A stretch of 64,000 nt of DNA from Adiantum capillus-veneris (taxonomy: Eukaryota; Streptophyta; Polypodiopsida; Polypodiales; Pteridaceae), in the NCBI GenBank assembly GCA_014529385.2, contig CM043970.1:61447523-61511522 (forward strand). The letters are read 5' to 3'. The position numbers and the translations under genes were made by a program. The notes under the pieces are model-generated. The model did no database searches and was not told the origin of the DNA. It worked only from the letters and a program-made list of their open reading frames with translations. Below are positions 46,825-58,102 of this stretch, in pieces (positions within the stretch are counted from its first letter, which is position 1; the number at the start of each line of letters is the position of its first letter).

Positions 46825-47560
46825 TGGCATCATCTCACCAGTCTCATGTTGCATCTTAGCCATATTTTTTCCATAAGTACCCAAAGGAGTTCTATGACCA
46901 AAATATATCAATGGTGTGGCACGAGGCTAACAAGACAATCACCTGGAAATAAAAATTTCAAAGGTAAGGAGCTAGTGCAATCCCCATCCCTACAAAGCTG
47001 ATTGCCTTTTGACAACATCTCGTCGGTCTTGTGCGGCACCATCCCCATTTTTTTTTCATAAAGACCCAGGCAATAGTGTAACACAAGACCAAAGATTTAG
47101 ACTTGGATTTCAATGAAAAGTTGCACAGGCAAGGGGATTGGTGCATTCATTGCCCTTGTAAAGTTTCATCTCCATTTGACATTGTCTCATCGGTCTAGTG
47201 CCACACCATCACCATATTTTCATGTGTGTAAGCCGTGTATGCAAACCCTTGTGATTATCATGTGGAGTTGTAATGAGCCATCTATGTGAAAGATCTTACA
47301 AAACGCCACCTATTGCATTGTGCATGTATGGAACACTTTGTGCTTTATCTAGCTCGACAAAAGAGCCACTTGTGTACAAACAATAATGCAATAATCAAAG
47401 TTTACTATGTACATCAACACATTCTCTCCCCAAATCAAACTTATGCTACTCTTATTCAAGGTATTAAGCCATGAATTCTTCATTGGCATATCCGCCATAA
47501 GCTCTATTGGTTTTGTGCCACACCATCACCATATTTTCTCCATAGGATGTGCACAACAAG
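46825..47560 (+). repeat. Degenerate tandem repeat of about 165-185 bp
   Basis: Related passages with tgacatcatctcatcggtct, gtgccacaccatc and catattttttccataagtaccca begin near 46,825, 47,010 and 47,176. The core words return at about 47,505 with cataggatgtgcacaa, immediately before the PPR pseudogene. Similarity is moderate. Confidence 0.5.
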
Positions 47561-47570
47561 AGCAATGCTA

Positions 47571-48230
47571 GAGGCTGTTGAAAAAAGATTTCATGCTTGG
47601 CACTATCTTGATCGATATGTATGCAAAGTGAGGGCCTCTCTTCAGATGAACTCACCTATACATGCATCTTGAAGGTTGTGGCTCTACCTAAGATGCTGAT
47701 ATGGGCACAGAAATTCACAATTATATTGTTAGTCAGAGGCTCTTGAAAAGAGGTGCCGGGATTGGCACTATCTTGGTCGATATGTATGCGAAACGAGGCC
47801 TTCTCTCCAAATGCAAACACCTACGCATGCATCTTGAAGGCATATGGTTGTACGCAAGATGCTGACATGGGCACCAAAATTCAAAGTTATATTGTTAGTC
47901 TGAGGCTGTTGAAAAGAGATGTCATGCTTGGCACTGTCTTGGTTGATATGTATGTGAAGGGAGGGCCTCTCTCCAAATGCAATCATCTACACATGCATCT
48001 TGAAGGCATGTCGCTCTATGCAAGATGCTGATATGGGCACAAAATTCACAATTATATTGTTAGTCAGAGACTGTTAAAAAAAGATTTCGTGCTTGGCACT
48101 GTCTTGGTCAATATGTATGCCAAATGTGGTGCACTTGAGAGAGCACAAAAAGTGCATGATGAGCTTCCTATCTGGCACAGATTGCGGGATGTGCGCAACA
48201 AGAGCAGCTCCAAAGGATTATGAAAAACGA
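47571..48230 (+). repeat. 165-bp tandem repeat inside the PPR pseudogene
   Basis: The word gaggctgttgaaaa or a close variant recurs at 47,571, 47,736, 47,902 and 48,066, a spacing of 164-166 bp (55 codons). Each unit joins the beginning of one PPR motif to the end of another, so it is smaller than a normal repeat group. Confidence 0.85.
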
Positions 48231-48468
48231 TGTCGTGCTTGGCACTGTCTTGGTTGAGATGTATGCCAAATGTGGTGCGCTTGAGAAAGCACCAAATGTG
48301 GTGTGCTTGATGTCGTGCTTGGCACTGTCTTGGTTGAGATGTATGCCAAATGTGGTGCACTTGAGAAAGCACCAAATATGGTGTTCTTGATGTTGTGCTT
48401 GGCACTTCTTGGTTGAGATGTATGCCAAATGTGGTGCGTTTGAGAACGCACAAAAAGTGCTTAAGGAG
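48229..48468 (+). repeat. 80-bp tandem triplication inside the PPR pseudogene
   Basis: The unit starting gatgtcgtgcttggcactg occurs at 48,229, 48,309 and 48,389. The copies are nearly identical. The spacing of exactly 80 bp is not a multiple of three, so each unit shifts the reading frame. Confidence 0.92.
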
Positions 48469-49483
48469 CTTCATGTCCAGAATGTTCTCTTAGAATGCAC
48501 TCATTGCAAGATGTACGCAAGAAGAGCAACACCAGAAAATTCTAGGCTTTTTTAAATGGATGCAAAGCATTGGAATGCATTGGTTATAGGATCCGCACAA
48601 TAGAAGCAGGGCCAAAAAGCTCTAGGCTCTTTTCAACTTCCTAACGGAGTGTGGACTCTTGGAATGCACTAATTGCAAGATTTAGCACAGAAGAAAACTC
48701 TAGTCTATTTCCAGCAAATGCAATGACGTATGCGTGCATCTTGAAGGCATGTGACTCTACGCAAGATGTTGATATGGACACAAAAATTCAGACTAATATT
48801 GTTATTCAAGGGCTATTGATGAAAAAAGATGTCGTGCTTGGCGATGCCTTGGTCGATATGTATGCTAGATGTGGTGCGCTTGAGAAAGCACAAAAAGTGC
48901 TTGAGCAGCTTCTTGTCCGGAATGTCACCTCTTTGAATGCACTGATTGTGGGATGTGCACAATAAGAGCAAGGCCACACATCTCTAGGATTTTTTCAATA
49001 GATGCAAAGCATTGGAATGCACTGGTCGTAGGATACATACTACAGGGAGCATTGCCAGAAAGCCCTAGGCTATTTCCAACTTCCTATATGGAGTGTGGCC
49101 TCTTGGAATGCATTGATTCCATGGTTTACCCCTGAGAAGAAAGCTCTTGTCTGTTTTCAACAAATGCGATCACCTCCACATGCATCTTGAAGGCATGTGG
49201 CTCTACGCAAGATGTTGATATGGACACAAAAGTTCACAATTATATTGTTAGTTAGAGTTTATTGAGAAAAGATGTTGTGCTTGGGACATGGATATCAGAA
49301 TTCATGATGTGATTGATAGTCAGAGGCGTTGACTGCAAGATATGCACAAGATGGATATGGAAAAAAAGATCTGGTCTACTTTTCCCAAATGCGAAGTGAG
49401 AGATTCTTACAAGACAAAGTCCCTTGGAGTGCTCTTATAGCCCTAGGCTGCTTTAGACAAATACATTGTGAGGGTTTCTCACA

Positions 49484-49860
49484 TTGAGATTGTTATCAAA
49501 TATCGTACTTGACGGTGCTTTGGTCTACCTATATGCCAATTGTGATGCTCCCACGAAAGCAAAAAAAGCTCTTGGTGGGCTTTCTCTCCAGAAAATCACC
49601 TCCAATGCATTTATTGTTGGATATGCCCAACTTCATTGTGTCAAGGTAGCTCTGAACGCGGATGCAAATAGAAAGCATTTCTCTAAATGCATTCACCTAT
49701 GCTTGCACCTTGAGGCTAGTGGACTTATGCAAGCTGTTGACATGAGTAAGAGAGTTAACAAGAAGATACTTCGTTCGACGTTGTAGAAGGATGTCATGCT
49801 TGGGGATTGGTTGATAGATATTTTCATGTGCAGTATGCCCTCCTATTCTCAATCTCTAGC
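49484..49860 (+). pseudogene. PPR protein pseudogene, part 2
   Basis: An open segment of 100 residues contains NIVLDGALVYLYANCDAPTK, then SNAFIVGYAQ, both of PPR type, and CLHLEASGLMQAVDMSKRV in the position of the next motif. The sequence then runs into VMLGDWLIDIF. It is in line with part 1 and is probably a continuation of the same or a tandem gene. Confidence 0.65.
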
Positions 49861-50639
49861 CTATGTAATGAGCATGTGCCATGTTTACATCTTATACATT
49901 TGGTGTTTGAATGAGATCGTGTTGTTCATATACCAAAGCAAGCTAACTCCTCATCTCATTTTTTGTCAATCACAACATGCACAACAACACACGTACATGT
50001 ATGCTCTTGCCAAAGCCCTTGTCACAAATGTAAAACTAGATCAAGCAATGTTGAAAGCACAAGTACTCACCAAGAATTTCATTAGAAAAAGGATGGGATC
50101 TAGGAGGCCCTCTTTATTTTCCATGAGATTATGGAAGTGATTAACATTATATCGAATAGGTACACGCCATGTGTGCAAGAATGGTGGGTGTGTAATAGAG
50201 GTGTAACAGTGGTCAGAAGATGCACCTTTCCCCCCAAAGAGGAACGAACAATCTTACGAATTCCGGCCTTCCATAACTCCTACATACAATTGCAAATTTG
50301 AGTGAAATTATAAATCTACGATTTACCTAGAGAGCTCTGTTCATAGATTTGCTACATGATATGTTTTAACCCACTAGATTTTAAATTTCATTTTGGGAGA
50401 AAAAATTAAATTCAAATAAAAGAGCCGTTTTGCCAGAACGAAGTTTATCTTTTATTGCTTTCTTCATATTGAAGGTTTGACTCCTTAGACTCCCAAATAA
50501 AGATGCCCTCCTAAACCCCATTCTCTACCTAATGTGTACAAGAAGCAACCTCTTGATTATTGTAGGCTATAGGGGTAAGGTGTAGGAAGCTCTTTCGGGT
50601 GAGGTTGAAGTTCTTTGTCTTTTCCATAGGATGTGAAGC

Positions 50640-51580
50640 ATGGATGTCGCCCTTGATGCAATAACCTATGATTTCATTTTCAAGAAATATGACACTATGC
50701 TAAATGTTAACATGGGCAAACAAATTCATGTTGATTTTCTTGGTCAATGGTTGTTTTTTAAGAAAGGTCATTCTTGCACATACTCTTGTCAACAAGTATG
50801 GAAAGTATGGTGTACCTTGAAAAGATCTTGACACGCTACTTGCGGAATTGGTGAAGCAACGCGTGGTGTGAGGGTTTGTTTCTATAGGCGGTCACCCATG
50901 CTTTCATGTTTAAGCTATTTGCAATATACAAGACATTAATACAGCACAGAAATTGCTAGTCACGATTTTCCAAAAATAAAAAAAATGTGCCTAAATGCTT
51001 TATCAACGCTTATTTTGAATGTATAGTACTTTCCAAAGCACAAAGAGTCCTTGGTGAGCTGCTTGTCCGCGATGCCACCTATGGGACTATGTTGACTGTA
51101 GAGTATGCACGATAAAGCAGGGGCAAAGACAATTTCAACAAGTTCTTGCTTGAGATGTTTACCTCTTGGACTCTCTTGATTGCAAGATACACCCGTGATG
51201 CAAGACTAGAAAGATATAATTTTAGCGAACACAAAACAAGGGTTTCTCTCCAAGGGCTTAACTAATCAAATTTTCCACTAGATGCACCAATACTACCTCT
51301 GAGTATGTGAGGCTTTGGTTATATGTGGAACCTATATAGTGACTTTTACATAGAGCTAGGATTGTTTCACAAGGATGCAAAGCAAGGGCTTCTCTTTAAA
51401 TATGTTCACCAATATCCTCATCTAAGTAGCATATTGCAGTATGCAAGACATTGCGAGGTACGAGTTCTTGAAGTGATGCACAAGACTGATAGGTATTCTA
51501 AAAGTGGTCTCTTTGCAAAAGCTCAAAATGTTTTTGACAAGCTAAATGCTTTTGACGAGCTAAAACAATATTGTTTTTAA
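50640..51580 (+). pseudogene. PPR protein pseudogene, part 3 (strongly eroded)
   Basis: Short PPR-like phrases remain in order: DAITYDFIFKKYDTMLNVNM followed by GKQIHVDFLG (50,640-50,760), SKAQRVLGELLVRDATYGTM (about 51,030-51,095) and YSKSGLFAKAQNVFDKLNAF (about 51,493-51,552). The sequence between them is not readable as PPR. It is the most decayed part of the PPR debris. Confidence 0.5.
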
Positions 51581-52539
51581 TATACAAAAAAAGCACCGCA
51601 TCGTCATTATGATAGCGGTGGAGAGACTTTCTAAAAGGTTTATGAAGGGCTCCATTGTAATTTCTATTGCATATGCTCTTTAGAAATTTATTATGGAGGC
51701 TTGTTGGTGGAGTTGGTAGGGTTTGAGTTTCCAAGATTAAGAATGTTTTAAACCTCAACACTTTTATAGATGCCAGTTCTATAACAATGGAAAATAACAT
51801 CCATGTAATTGAATGATGAAAATCTTTACACCATACAGGAAAAACACAAAAAAATTTAATAAACCACAACAATATACATGCTTGTAAAACAAACACCATG
51901 CATGATTCCTACAATCTCCTATGCATGGCAGATTTTTTGTAAAAATAGAGCCATTTTTTTTTAAAAGAAAATTACTAAATTAGAAATGGCTTGGAAGCCA
52001 AATGTGTTGCGTTTATCAGGCTTGGCATATTTGGTAGTCCTGTACCAAGACCTACCAAACCTAGCACTGAAATTCTCGGTACACCTTTTGTTGCTAAAAA
52101 TAAGAGGCTCCATAACTCCTAGAATAATGGTCTCTCACAACAACCGTTGCCTCACAATTGTAACTACTTTGTCAAATTGCTTCCTAAAAGAATGAAGAGC
52201 ATACCTAGATCTTTTTGTTGTGGAGAGCAATTGCCTCCATACCAGCTTCTTGTATACGTACAACCCTCAAATATCTTCGTAAACTATTTCAAGCATCATA
52301 ACCCTGAGAACAGCGCGACTCTTTTCTCGGACAAAATTCCAGGATCTATACTGAGAGCAATAAGCAAAATTTCATCCATAGGGCTGACAAAGTACAACAC
52401 AAGTACATTCAACAGAGTGCACGTGTAGCTTAGTCCCACATCAATAGCATAAACCATTGAGTACCAGAGTACATAATGTGAGTTACATACGACCATAAAA
52501 TGAGGCATCCTAAAATGACGGGTAAAATCATCTTTCCAA
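51581..52539. other. Intergenic, no gene seen
   Basis: Short frames on both strands lack recognisable motifs. A phrase related to the inverted repeat at 22,971 (tttggtagtcctgtaccaagacctaccaaa) occurs near 52,029, without evident function. Confidence 0.4.
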
Positions 52540-52740
52540 CGGGGATTCCTTTTTTTGACATGTTCACCCACTATATTGACACCAACACCACCATCCAGAA
52601 TAGGGATTTCCACTGATTTCTGATTTTATAGTCGATCTGGATGGCAAGCGCTTCATCGTCAAAGAACACCCGATTCAAGTGAACCAATAACTTTGCAAAA
52701 TTCTTTTCAACAGCCAAGTCTCGCATAGTATTGGTGGTAT
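52540..52740 (-). pseudogene. Tat-like protease fragment, minus strand
   Basis: Minus-strand reading gives ALAIQIDYKIRNQWK and, after a one-base shift, PILDGGVGVNIVGEHV. This matches the DYKVRKQWE...VILDGGVGVNIMG passage of the protease at 6,620-6,710. Only the active-site neighbourhood is left; sequence on both sides is unrelated. Confidence 0.75.
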
Positions 52741-53812
52741 TCTCACATCTAGTGGAGTTTAATGGTGCTTACCTGAAAACTAGTGAAGCTACAAATACTA
52801 GCATACCATGTGCATTTCAATACCTAGAGACACCGGCTCCGAGATCTGATTTAACATTTGCCTTTCCCAAGCTTTAAGAGGGCAGATGGCAGCTATGAGC
52901 CAGAAAGCTAGGAGCCATTCAAACGTTCCAACAGGATTCACTCTTCGTTCCCTTTCAATGTGCACGAAAAATGCTACATGAGTACCCTGAAGAGTCTTGC
53001 TTTTTCTGGCCCAAGCTACCCACATAAACAATCTTGTGTTGAAATAAGCAACACAAATTCTGAAGTGACTAAAATATTTGCCACATGTCACAAACTTTTA
53101 AGGATAATGCAAATCAAGGCTTGGCAGAGATGACAAAAGCTCCAAGCACTCACACTTATCCCTGATACATTGAGATCTAGCACAGACACAATCGCACAAG
53201 GATGCAAAACACCATCCCCCTATATCCACAATCAATAACTTCGTAGACGAGATGCTGGAGTGTGCGACACCTTTCCCATTTGTATTGCTATGATACCAAA
53301 CCCAAGAGCCTGATGAATTTTAATATACATCTATGCCAGCCATTTTGTAGTGACATTTCAAAATGACTGCTAAAGTATCAAGTATCGTTTCCTCTTTAAA
53401 CAAGGTGAAAAGTCACAATAGCCTACATAAGATGAGAAAGGGTGTATATGACCCACTACTCCATCACCTTCTCTACAGAAACAGGAAAACAAATGTCACC
53501 TATCTCTCACACTCTTACATATACAAAATGCAATACATAGTTAATGCCTTGCCTCTCTTCCAAGAAATAGGAAGAAAAAAAGGTCTGCCATAATTCAGTT
53601 TGCCATGGGGCTCTAATCGAGAATCATTATCCAATAGTCCACAAGTGCTCCAAAGAGGAAAATACTATATGAACGCCTTATGTAGGCCAAGAAAAAACAG
53701 AGAAGAAGAAGAGAGTTTTAACGTCGTAGGAAAGTATCCCAAGAGACCTTAAATATTTAGCCCACAAGTAGAGTTGAACTCAAGACCTGTTATTCAAGAG
53801 GGAAATGGCATA

Positions 53813-53814
<2 letters not shown>

Positions 53815-53858
<44 letters not shown>
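53815..53858. repeat. (GA)n microsatellite
   Basis: A run of about 22 GA units. Confidence 0.97.
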
Positions 53859-54151
53859 ACCAGAGAGGAATTTGCACCATACCTGCCAAGTCATTTATTT
53901 GTCCAATATGGATACAAAAAAGAGTAATTTAGAAGGTCACCTCTAACAAGGCAGCCTGCGCAAATGTGCTTAGTTACCGAGTGCAGCAGCCCACAGTGAT
54001 GTTCTGATGTGGTAGTATACGATTGGCTCACCAAAGGCCTGGCACATTGCTGAAGCATGAAATCCAGATCCTGTGTCGTTCAATCTCTAAATTTCCTGAG
54101 GCAAGCTGTTCAGCTTATGCTGCATACTCCTGCCATACTACTAGAATCCAT

Positions 54152-54192
54152 GTGTTAGTTAGTTAGTTAGTGTGCGTGCGTGCGTGCGTGCG

Positions 54193-54244
<52 letters not shown>
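54152..54244. repeat. Compound microsatellite (GTTA)n(GTGC)n(GA)n
   Basis: Three short arrays follow each other directly: gttagttagttag, then gtgcgtgcgtgcg, then about 24 GA units. Confidence 0.95.
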
Positions 54245-54248
<4 letters not shown>

Positions 54249-54982
54249 ATTACCCTTGCTTTTGAATGACATTAGGCATTACAAGACATAAGAATTGCCT
54301 CACTCATTGCTCGCCTTCTACCAACAAACCAATCCTTGAACTTCATAAAATAACCGCCTTGAATTGAATCTCGTATAGCTCCAAAGAAATTCAGGTAGTG
54401 ATGAGTATTATGTCTGCAAGAGGTTATGATGTCAATGCAAAAGCCCACTCATGCAAAATTAAAACGAACACTATGGCAACAAGATTTTATGAGAAACGAG
54501 GCAGGTAACATGCATTTTGTTAGCGGGCTGTATTAGCAGACACTTGTAAGATGTCTCCATTTTCATGTAGAGATGCCATTATTTAGTCTGTGAAAGGATG
54601 GGGACAAATTTGTTGCAGTTCCATTGTTTGTTGAATGTGAAGTATAATCGTCACAAAACTGTGTGAGGGACCTTATTAACGTGGATTTTCGCAGAATCTT
54701 TCTCGAACTTCACAGGAAATGTTGATTTATTGTGGATAGCCTCTGTAAACATGCACAGCTTATCTCACTGTGGAAATCATAGCACATGAGCAGGCTATGA
54801 TATGGGCTCTGAGCCGGCCAGGACAACCTAGGCATTAGACTGCAAGCGGGGCACCCTGAGGATTGGACTTCTCAACAAGAACAAGAGCTCCAGAGAAACT
54901 TAAGAGTGGAGTTGATTGGCAGCCTGTGCCTCTATTTCCTTTGAAAGTCTCAGTGTTACCGTATTTTCGAAGGGCAACCTGA

Positions 54983-55134
54983 GCCATAGTAACATGGGAC
55001 GCCGATTTTTGGGCTTCCCATCCCCACTACCCTCTCGTTCCCCTCGTCCCAGAACCACCCACTTGTTTCGAACCCCACAAGAGTCCCCTCTAAGCCCCAT
55101 CCCAACCATACGGGACGTGTCCCATGTTACTATG
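54983..55134. mobile_element. MITE-like element with terminal inverted repeats and target duplication
   Basis: The perfect 16-bp inverted ends catagtaacatgggac (54,985-55,000) and gtcccatgttactatg (55,119-55,134) enclose about 118 bp of C-rich, non-coding DNA. The hexamer acctga flanks the element directly at 54,977-54,982 and 55,135-55,140, as expected of a target-site duplication. No transposase is encoded, so it would depend on a related autonomous DNA transposon. I cannot assign a superfamily. Confidence 0.75.
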
Positions 55135-55140
55135 ACCTGA

Positions 55141-55615
55141 TCAACCTACACTGACAGTTCACGCGTTTTGGCTTTAGCTTATGCACACAGGGCAGCTCCC
55201 ACAGACACCGGAGTACAGATACCACCCTAGGCTTTCATAAATTTGTGGGAGTCAGGACCTTTCTGCACACTGGGACATGGTCTTAACTAGCACTACAGGC
55301 CTCTTGTTTGACTTCCCCCCCTCCCCATTATTTGCTGTAGCCATTGTATACATCTTTTGTCCCCTCGACATCAAAGACGCTTGGCTCTGTCCGGCCAGTC
55401 GCAGATCCGTTTGTAACTCATGATGAGAGTCAAAATATCCTCCCAAAATTGCCCCCCGGCCCCACCCAGAAGATCCTTCCATTAGTTGAAAAAACTGCCC
55501 AATGGGCTACAATCTGCCCCTGATAGAGAGGGCTACATCATCATGCGGGGAGACTCTCCCAATGAAAAAACAAGATATGTCCTCCCATAATTTTCTTATT
55601 TTTATTTTGGAAAAA
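55141..55615. other. Intergenic, includes dispersed repeat copy 2
   Basis: The passage at 55,468-55,570 (gatccttccattagttgaaa...gggctac...gggagactctcccaa) matches 43,337-43,470. The preceding 300 bp is GC-richer and may belong to the same repeat. No gene is seen. Confidence 0.45.
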
Positions 55616-56277
55616 TGTCACATCTATATTACTGTAACAAACTTGGACACTCCAAGTCAAGATTCTACCGCAACACAGCAGAGATTCGCTTCAAAACAGT
55701 TCACAGTTCACAATTGATTCGACACGGCCCGGCAGAGTTCCGTGCCTAGAGATATTGGCCCCAAAGACTGGTGCCTCTTTCGGTATCTGTTTTTGTATTA
55801 ATCTGTGTTCAAAGTACAAGAGAGTGGGAGGGGTCTCACTCTCGGACTCTGCGTCCAGATCCTCTGAGAAGTGGGAGCCCAAGCCACACTTATAAAGGTT
55901 TACAAGGGATGCCAAAAGCAGAGCCCCAAAAGCTGCCCATTAAAAGCCTAAAATAAAGCAATTTTATCTCACAAGCTTCTTGCTTGGCAGATAAAGCAAA
56001 TAATCCCCAAAAGCTGCCTTAATTTTTGCATAGAATTTCAACCTTTGGGTAGAGTAAAAACAGGCCATCTTTTGCGTAGGGAAAACATCCATACAGCTGC
56101 CCGCAAAAAGCGCCGCAAAACGCGGGGGCTGCCATACAGTCATGCCACGTCAATATTCAGCGTAAATTTGGGAAACTCTGCCACGTCAGCAAGCGTGATT
56201 AACGGAAATCTACAACCACCGAGAGAGTGTGTCTAGTTTGCAACCCTAGGGTTATGCCACATCACTGGTTTGTGACA
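55616..56277 (-). repeat. L3 LTR (3' LTR of the minus-strand gypsy element)
   Basis: The minus-strand start TGTCACA is at 56,277, right after the polypurine tract, and the end can be placed at 55,616 (tgtcaca on the plus strand), giving about 662 bp with TGT...ACA ends. It shares the block ggccccaaa..tggtgcc..tttcggtat with the other L3 copies but differs in the 55,630-55,740 part, so it is a distinct subfamily or old copy. Confidence 0.65.
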
Positions 56278-56316
56278 TACCCCCCTCTTGAAAGCATTGT
56301 AATCGCCCTCGATTAC
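56278..56316 (-). promoter_or_regulatory. Polypurine tract with upstream hairpin (L3 element)
   Basis: On the minus strand the purine tract tttcaagaggggggta immediately precedes the LTR start. Just before it lies a perfect 7-bp stem with 4-nt loop (GTAATCG/CGATTAC, 56,299-56,316). The same arrangement occurs at 63,440-63,478 on the plus strand. Confidence 0.75.
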
Positions 56317-56479
56317 GCCTGCAAAACAGACAGAGGCCATAAACTGTCTTAGCAGACACTGACCATTAGTACAGACGCACTAGGAACACATCTAGCACAT
56401 GTACCAATCGACAGTCACATCACAGGACATCACTTGACATCACATGACAAATCACTTTTAAAAATTCATTCGGATCTCA

Positions 56480-57720
56480 GACCATGATTAATCGGCAACG
56501 TATTTAGCAATCGCATCTAGATCCACTCGGGACCTCATAGATGTATTGAGCAGCTTCAATCAAAAGGAGACATCATTAATCTTTTTGGAAATCTCGAAAG
56601 GTCCATAGTATCTCATGCTAAGCTTTGGAAAAAGCCGCTCCTTTCTCTTTTTCTTTCTCAGGTGTGCCTTCTCAAAACATAAGAGCACCCAATCGTTCTC
56701 CTTTAATTTCAAATCGTGCGATGTCAATCTGCTGCCTTTTTTTGTCTTTCTTGAGATTTCTACAAAGCCTCCCGGACCTTGGCAAAAGTCGTGCCCAAGT
56801 CCCGCGTGTACTCGTCGGCTTCAAAAATCTTATCTTTCGTGCTTAGGAAGGGTGGAACCTTCGTAGCACCTTCAATAATCTCAAAAGGCGCCTTTCCCGT
56901 CGAAGAGTGTATCGTGTTATTGTAGGCAAATTCCACCAAAGGTAAATACTTTTCCCATTGAGTCTTCTGATCCGAGATATAAGACTTCAATAAATCTAGT
57001 ACCACTGAATTAGCAATCTCTAATTGCCCCTCAGTCTGCGGGTGGAAAGATGACGAGAACTGCAACCGCGTGTCAATGTTCTTCCAAATAGCCTTGCAAT
57101 ACAAACTCATGAATCTGGGGTCTCTGTTGGAGACAATCGTCTCAGGCATGCCATGCAATTTGAAGATCTGGACCACAAACAATCTCGCTAAGTCATCCAA
57201 CTTGACTGTCTTCTTCACTGGAATGAAACGAGCTTGCTTGCTAAATCTATCAATAACAGTCCAGATACCATCGTGCCCACTCTATGTTCTCGGGAGATCA
57301 AAAATGAAATCCATTGCAATACTTTCCCAAGGGTAGGCAGGTATGGGTAAAGGCTGTAACAATTCCTGTGATTTATGCCTGACAAACTTGACCTTCTGGC
57401 ATACCAAGCAACTGCGTATAAAATCATCCACATCCTTGAGTCCCAGCCAAAAGAAGTATCTCTCCACACCTTTCAAGGTGGTAGCTATGCCACGGTGACC
57501 CGTAAAAGGTGGACAGTGGCATTCGGTTAGAACCTTTTCCCTCAACGGCTGTGTAACGCACAACATGGTTTTCTTCATCAAGTAGCCATCTCGAATGGAA
57601 TATCCCACTACTACCTCCCCATTCCGTATCCGAGTGAAAATATCTGCAAAATCTGTATCTGTGGTATACTGATCGACCATATCCTCGAAGCTCCTATGAT
57701 GTATCGCAGAAATAACCAGA
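56480..57720 (-). pseudogene. Integrase of the L3 gypsy element
   Basis: In minus-strand order, the zinc module reads HCPPFTGHRGIATT ... FIRSCLVCQKVK. The core has the first Asp in WESIAMDFIFDLPR, a stop, then IWTVIDRFSKQARFIP, the second Asp in IVSNRDPRFMS, and the Glu in FHPQTEGQLEIANS. The C-terminal part contains FAYNNTIHSSTGKAPFEIIE and, after frame changes below 56,760, an eroded RYYGPFEI-like module. All three catalytic acidic residues remain, so decay is moderate. It integrated the cDNA in the active element. Confidence 0.85.
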
Positions 57721-57730
57721 ACCAACGGTT

Positions 57731-58102
57731 TCAAAGATAGCATCTGCCACCAAATTCTTTTGTCCCTGCATATGGACAATCTGGAAGTGAAATTGTGACA
57801 AGATGTTCGCCCACCGCATCTGTTTTTCCGATTAGCTGCTTCTGTGACCAGTAATAGCGTAAACTCTGATGGTCTGTGAAGACAGTAAAATCTGCTCCGA
57901 GTAGGTAATGTTGCCACTGATTAAGAGCATGGATAACCGCCAAAAGCTTTTTTTCATAAATCTGTGCTGTCAATTCCGGCCTTGAGAACAATCGGCTCTC
58001 GTAGGCAATGACATGGCCTTCTTGCATTAAGACCGCACCCAGACTACGACCACAAGCATCACAATATACTTCAAATGACTTCTGCAAATCTGGCAAAGTC
58101 AA
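57731..58102 (-). pseudogene. RNase H of the L3 gypsy element
   Basis: One open segment contains SFEVYCDACGRSLGAVLMQE with the first Asp, YEKKLLAVIHALNQWQHYLL with the Glu, and FTVFTDHQSLRYYWSQKQL with the third Asp. The tail after DAVGEHL is out of frame with the following integrase; a frameshift near 57,780 links them. The catalytic set is complete, but the N-terminal side is cut from RT by frame changes. Confidence 0.85.

Larger units (their letters stand above)
47560..49135 (+). pseudogene. PPR protein pseudogene (fern-type), part 1
   Basis: Pentatricopeptide-repeat phrases occur repeatedly in changing frames: NTYACILKAYGCTQDADMGT, LLKRDVMLGTVLVDMYVKGG, LVNMYAKCGALERAQKV, TYACILKACDSTQDVDMDTK and LVDMYARCGALEKAQKVLEQ followed by LLVRNVTSLNALIVGCAQ. 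PPR proteins bind organellar RNA for editing, splicing or stability. Here stops, frameshifts and two tandem expansions (165-bp and 80-bp units) destroy the frame. No start codon with a targeting peptide and no DYW domain were found. The family identity is secure; which gene it came from is not. Confidence 0.85.
52741..54976. other. Intergenic with microsatellites, no gene seen
   Basis: No coding similarity was recognised on either strand. The stretch contains the microsatellites listed separately and is otherwise mixed sequence. Confidence 0.4.

Noticed and set aside
47560-51580. A functional PPR gene
   Set aside because: Stops and frame changes interrupt every few dozen codons, the 80-bp units break the frame, and no targeting peptide or terminal domain is present.
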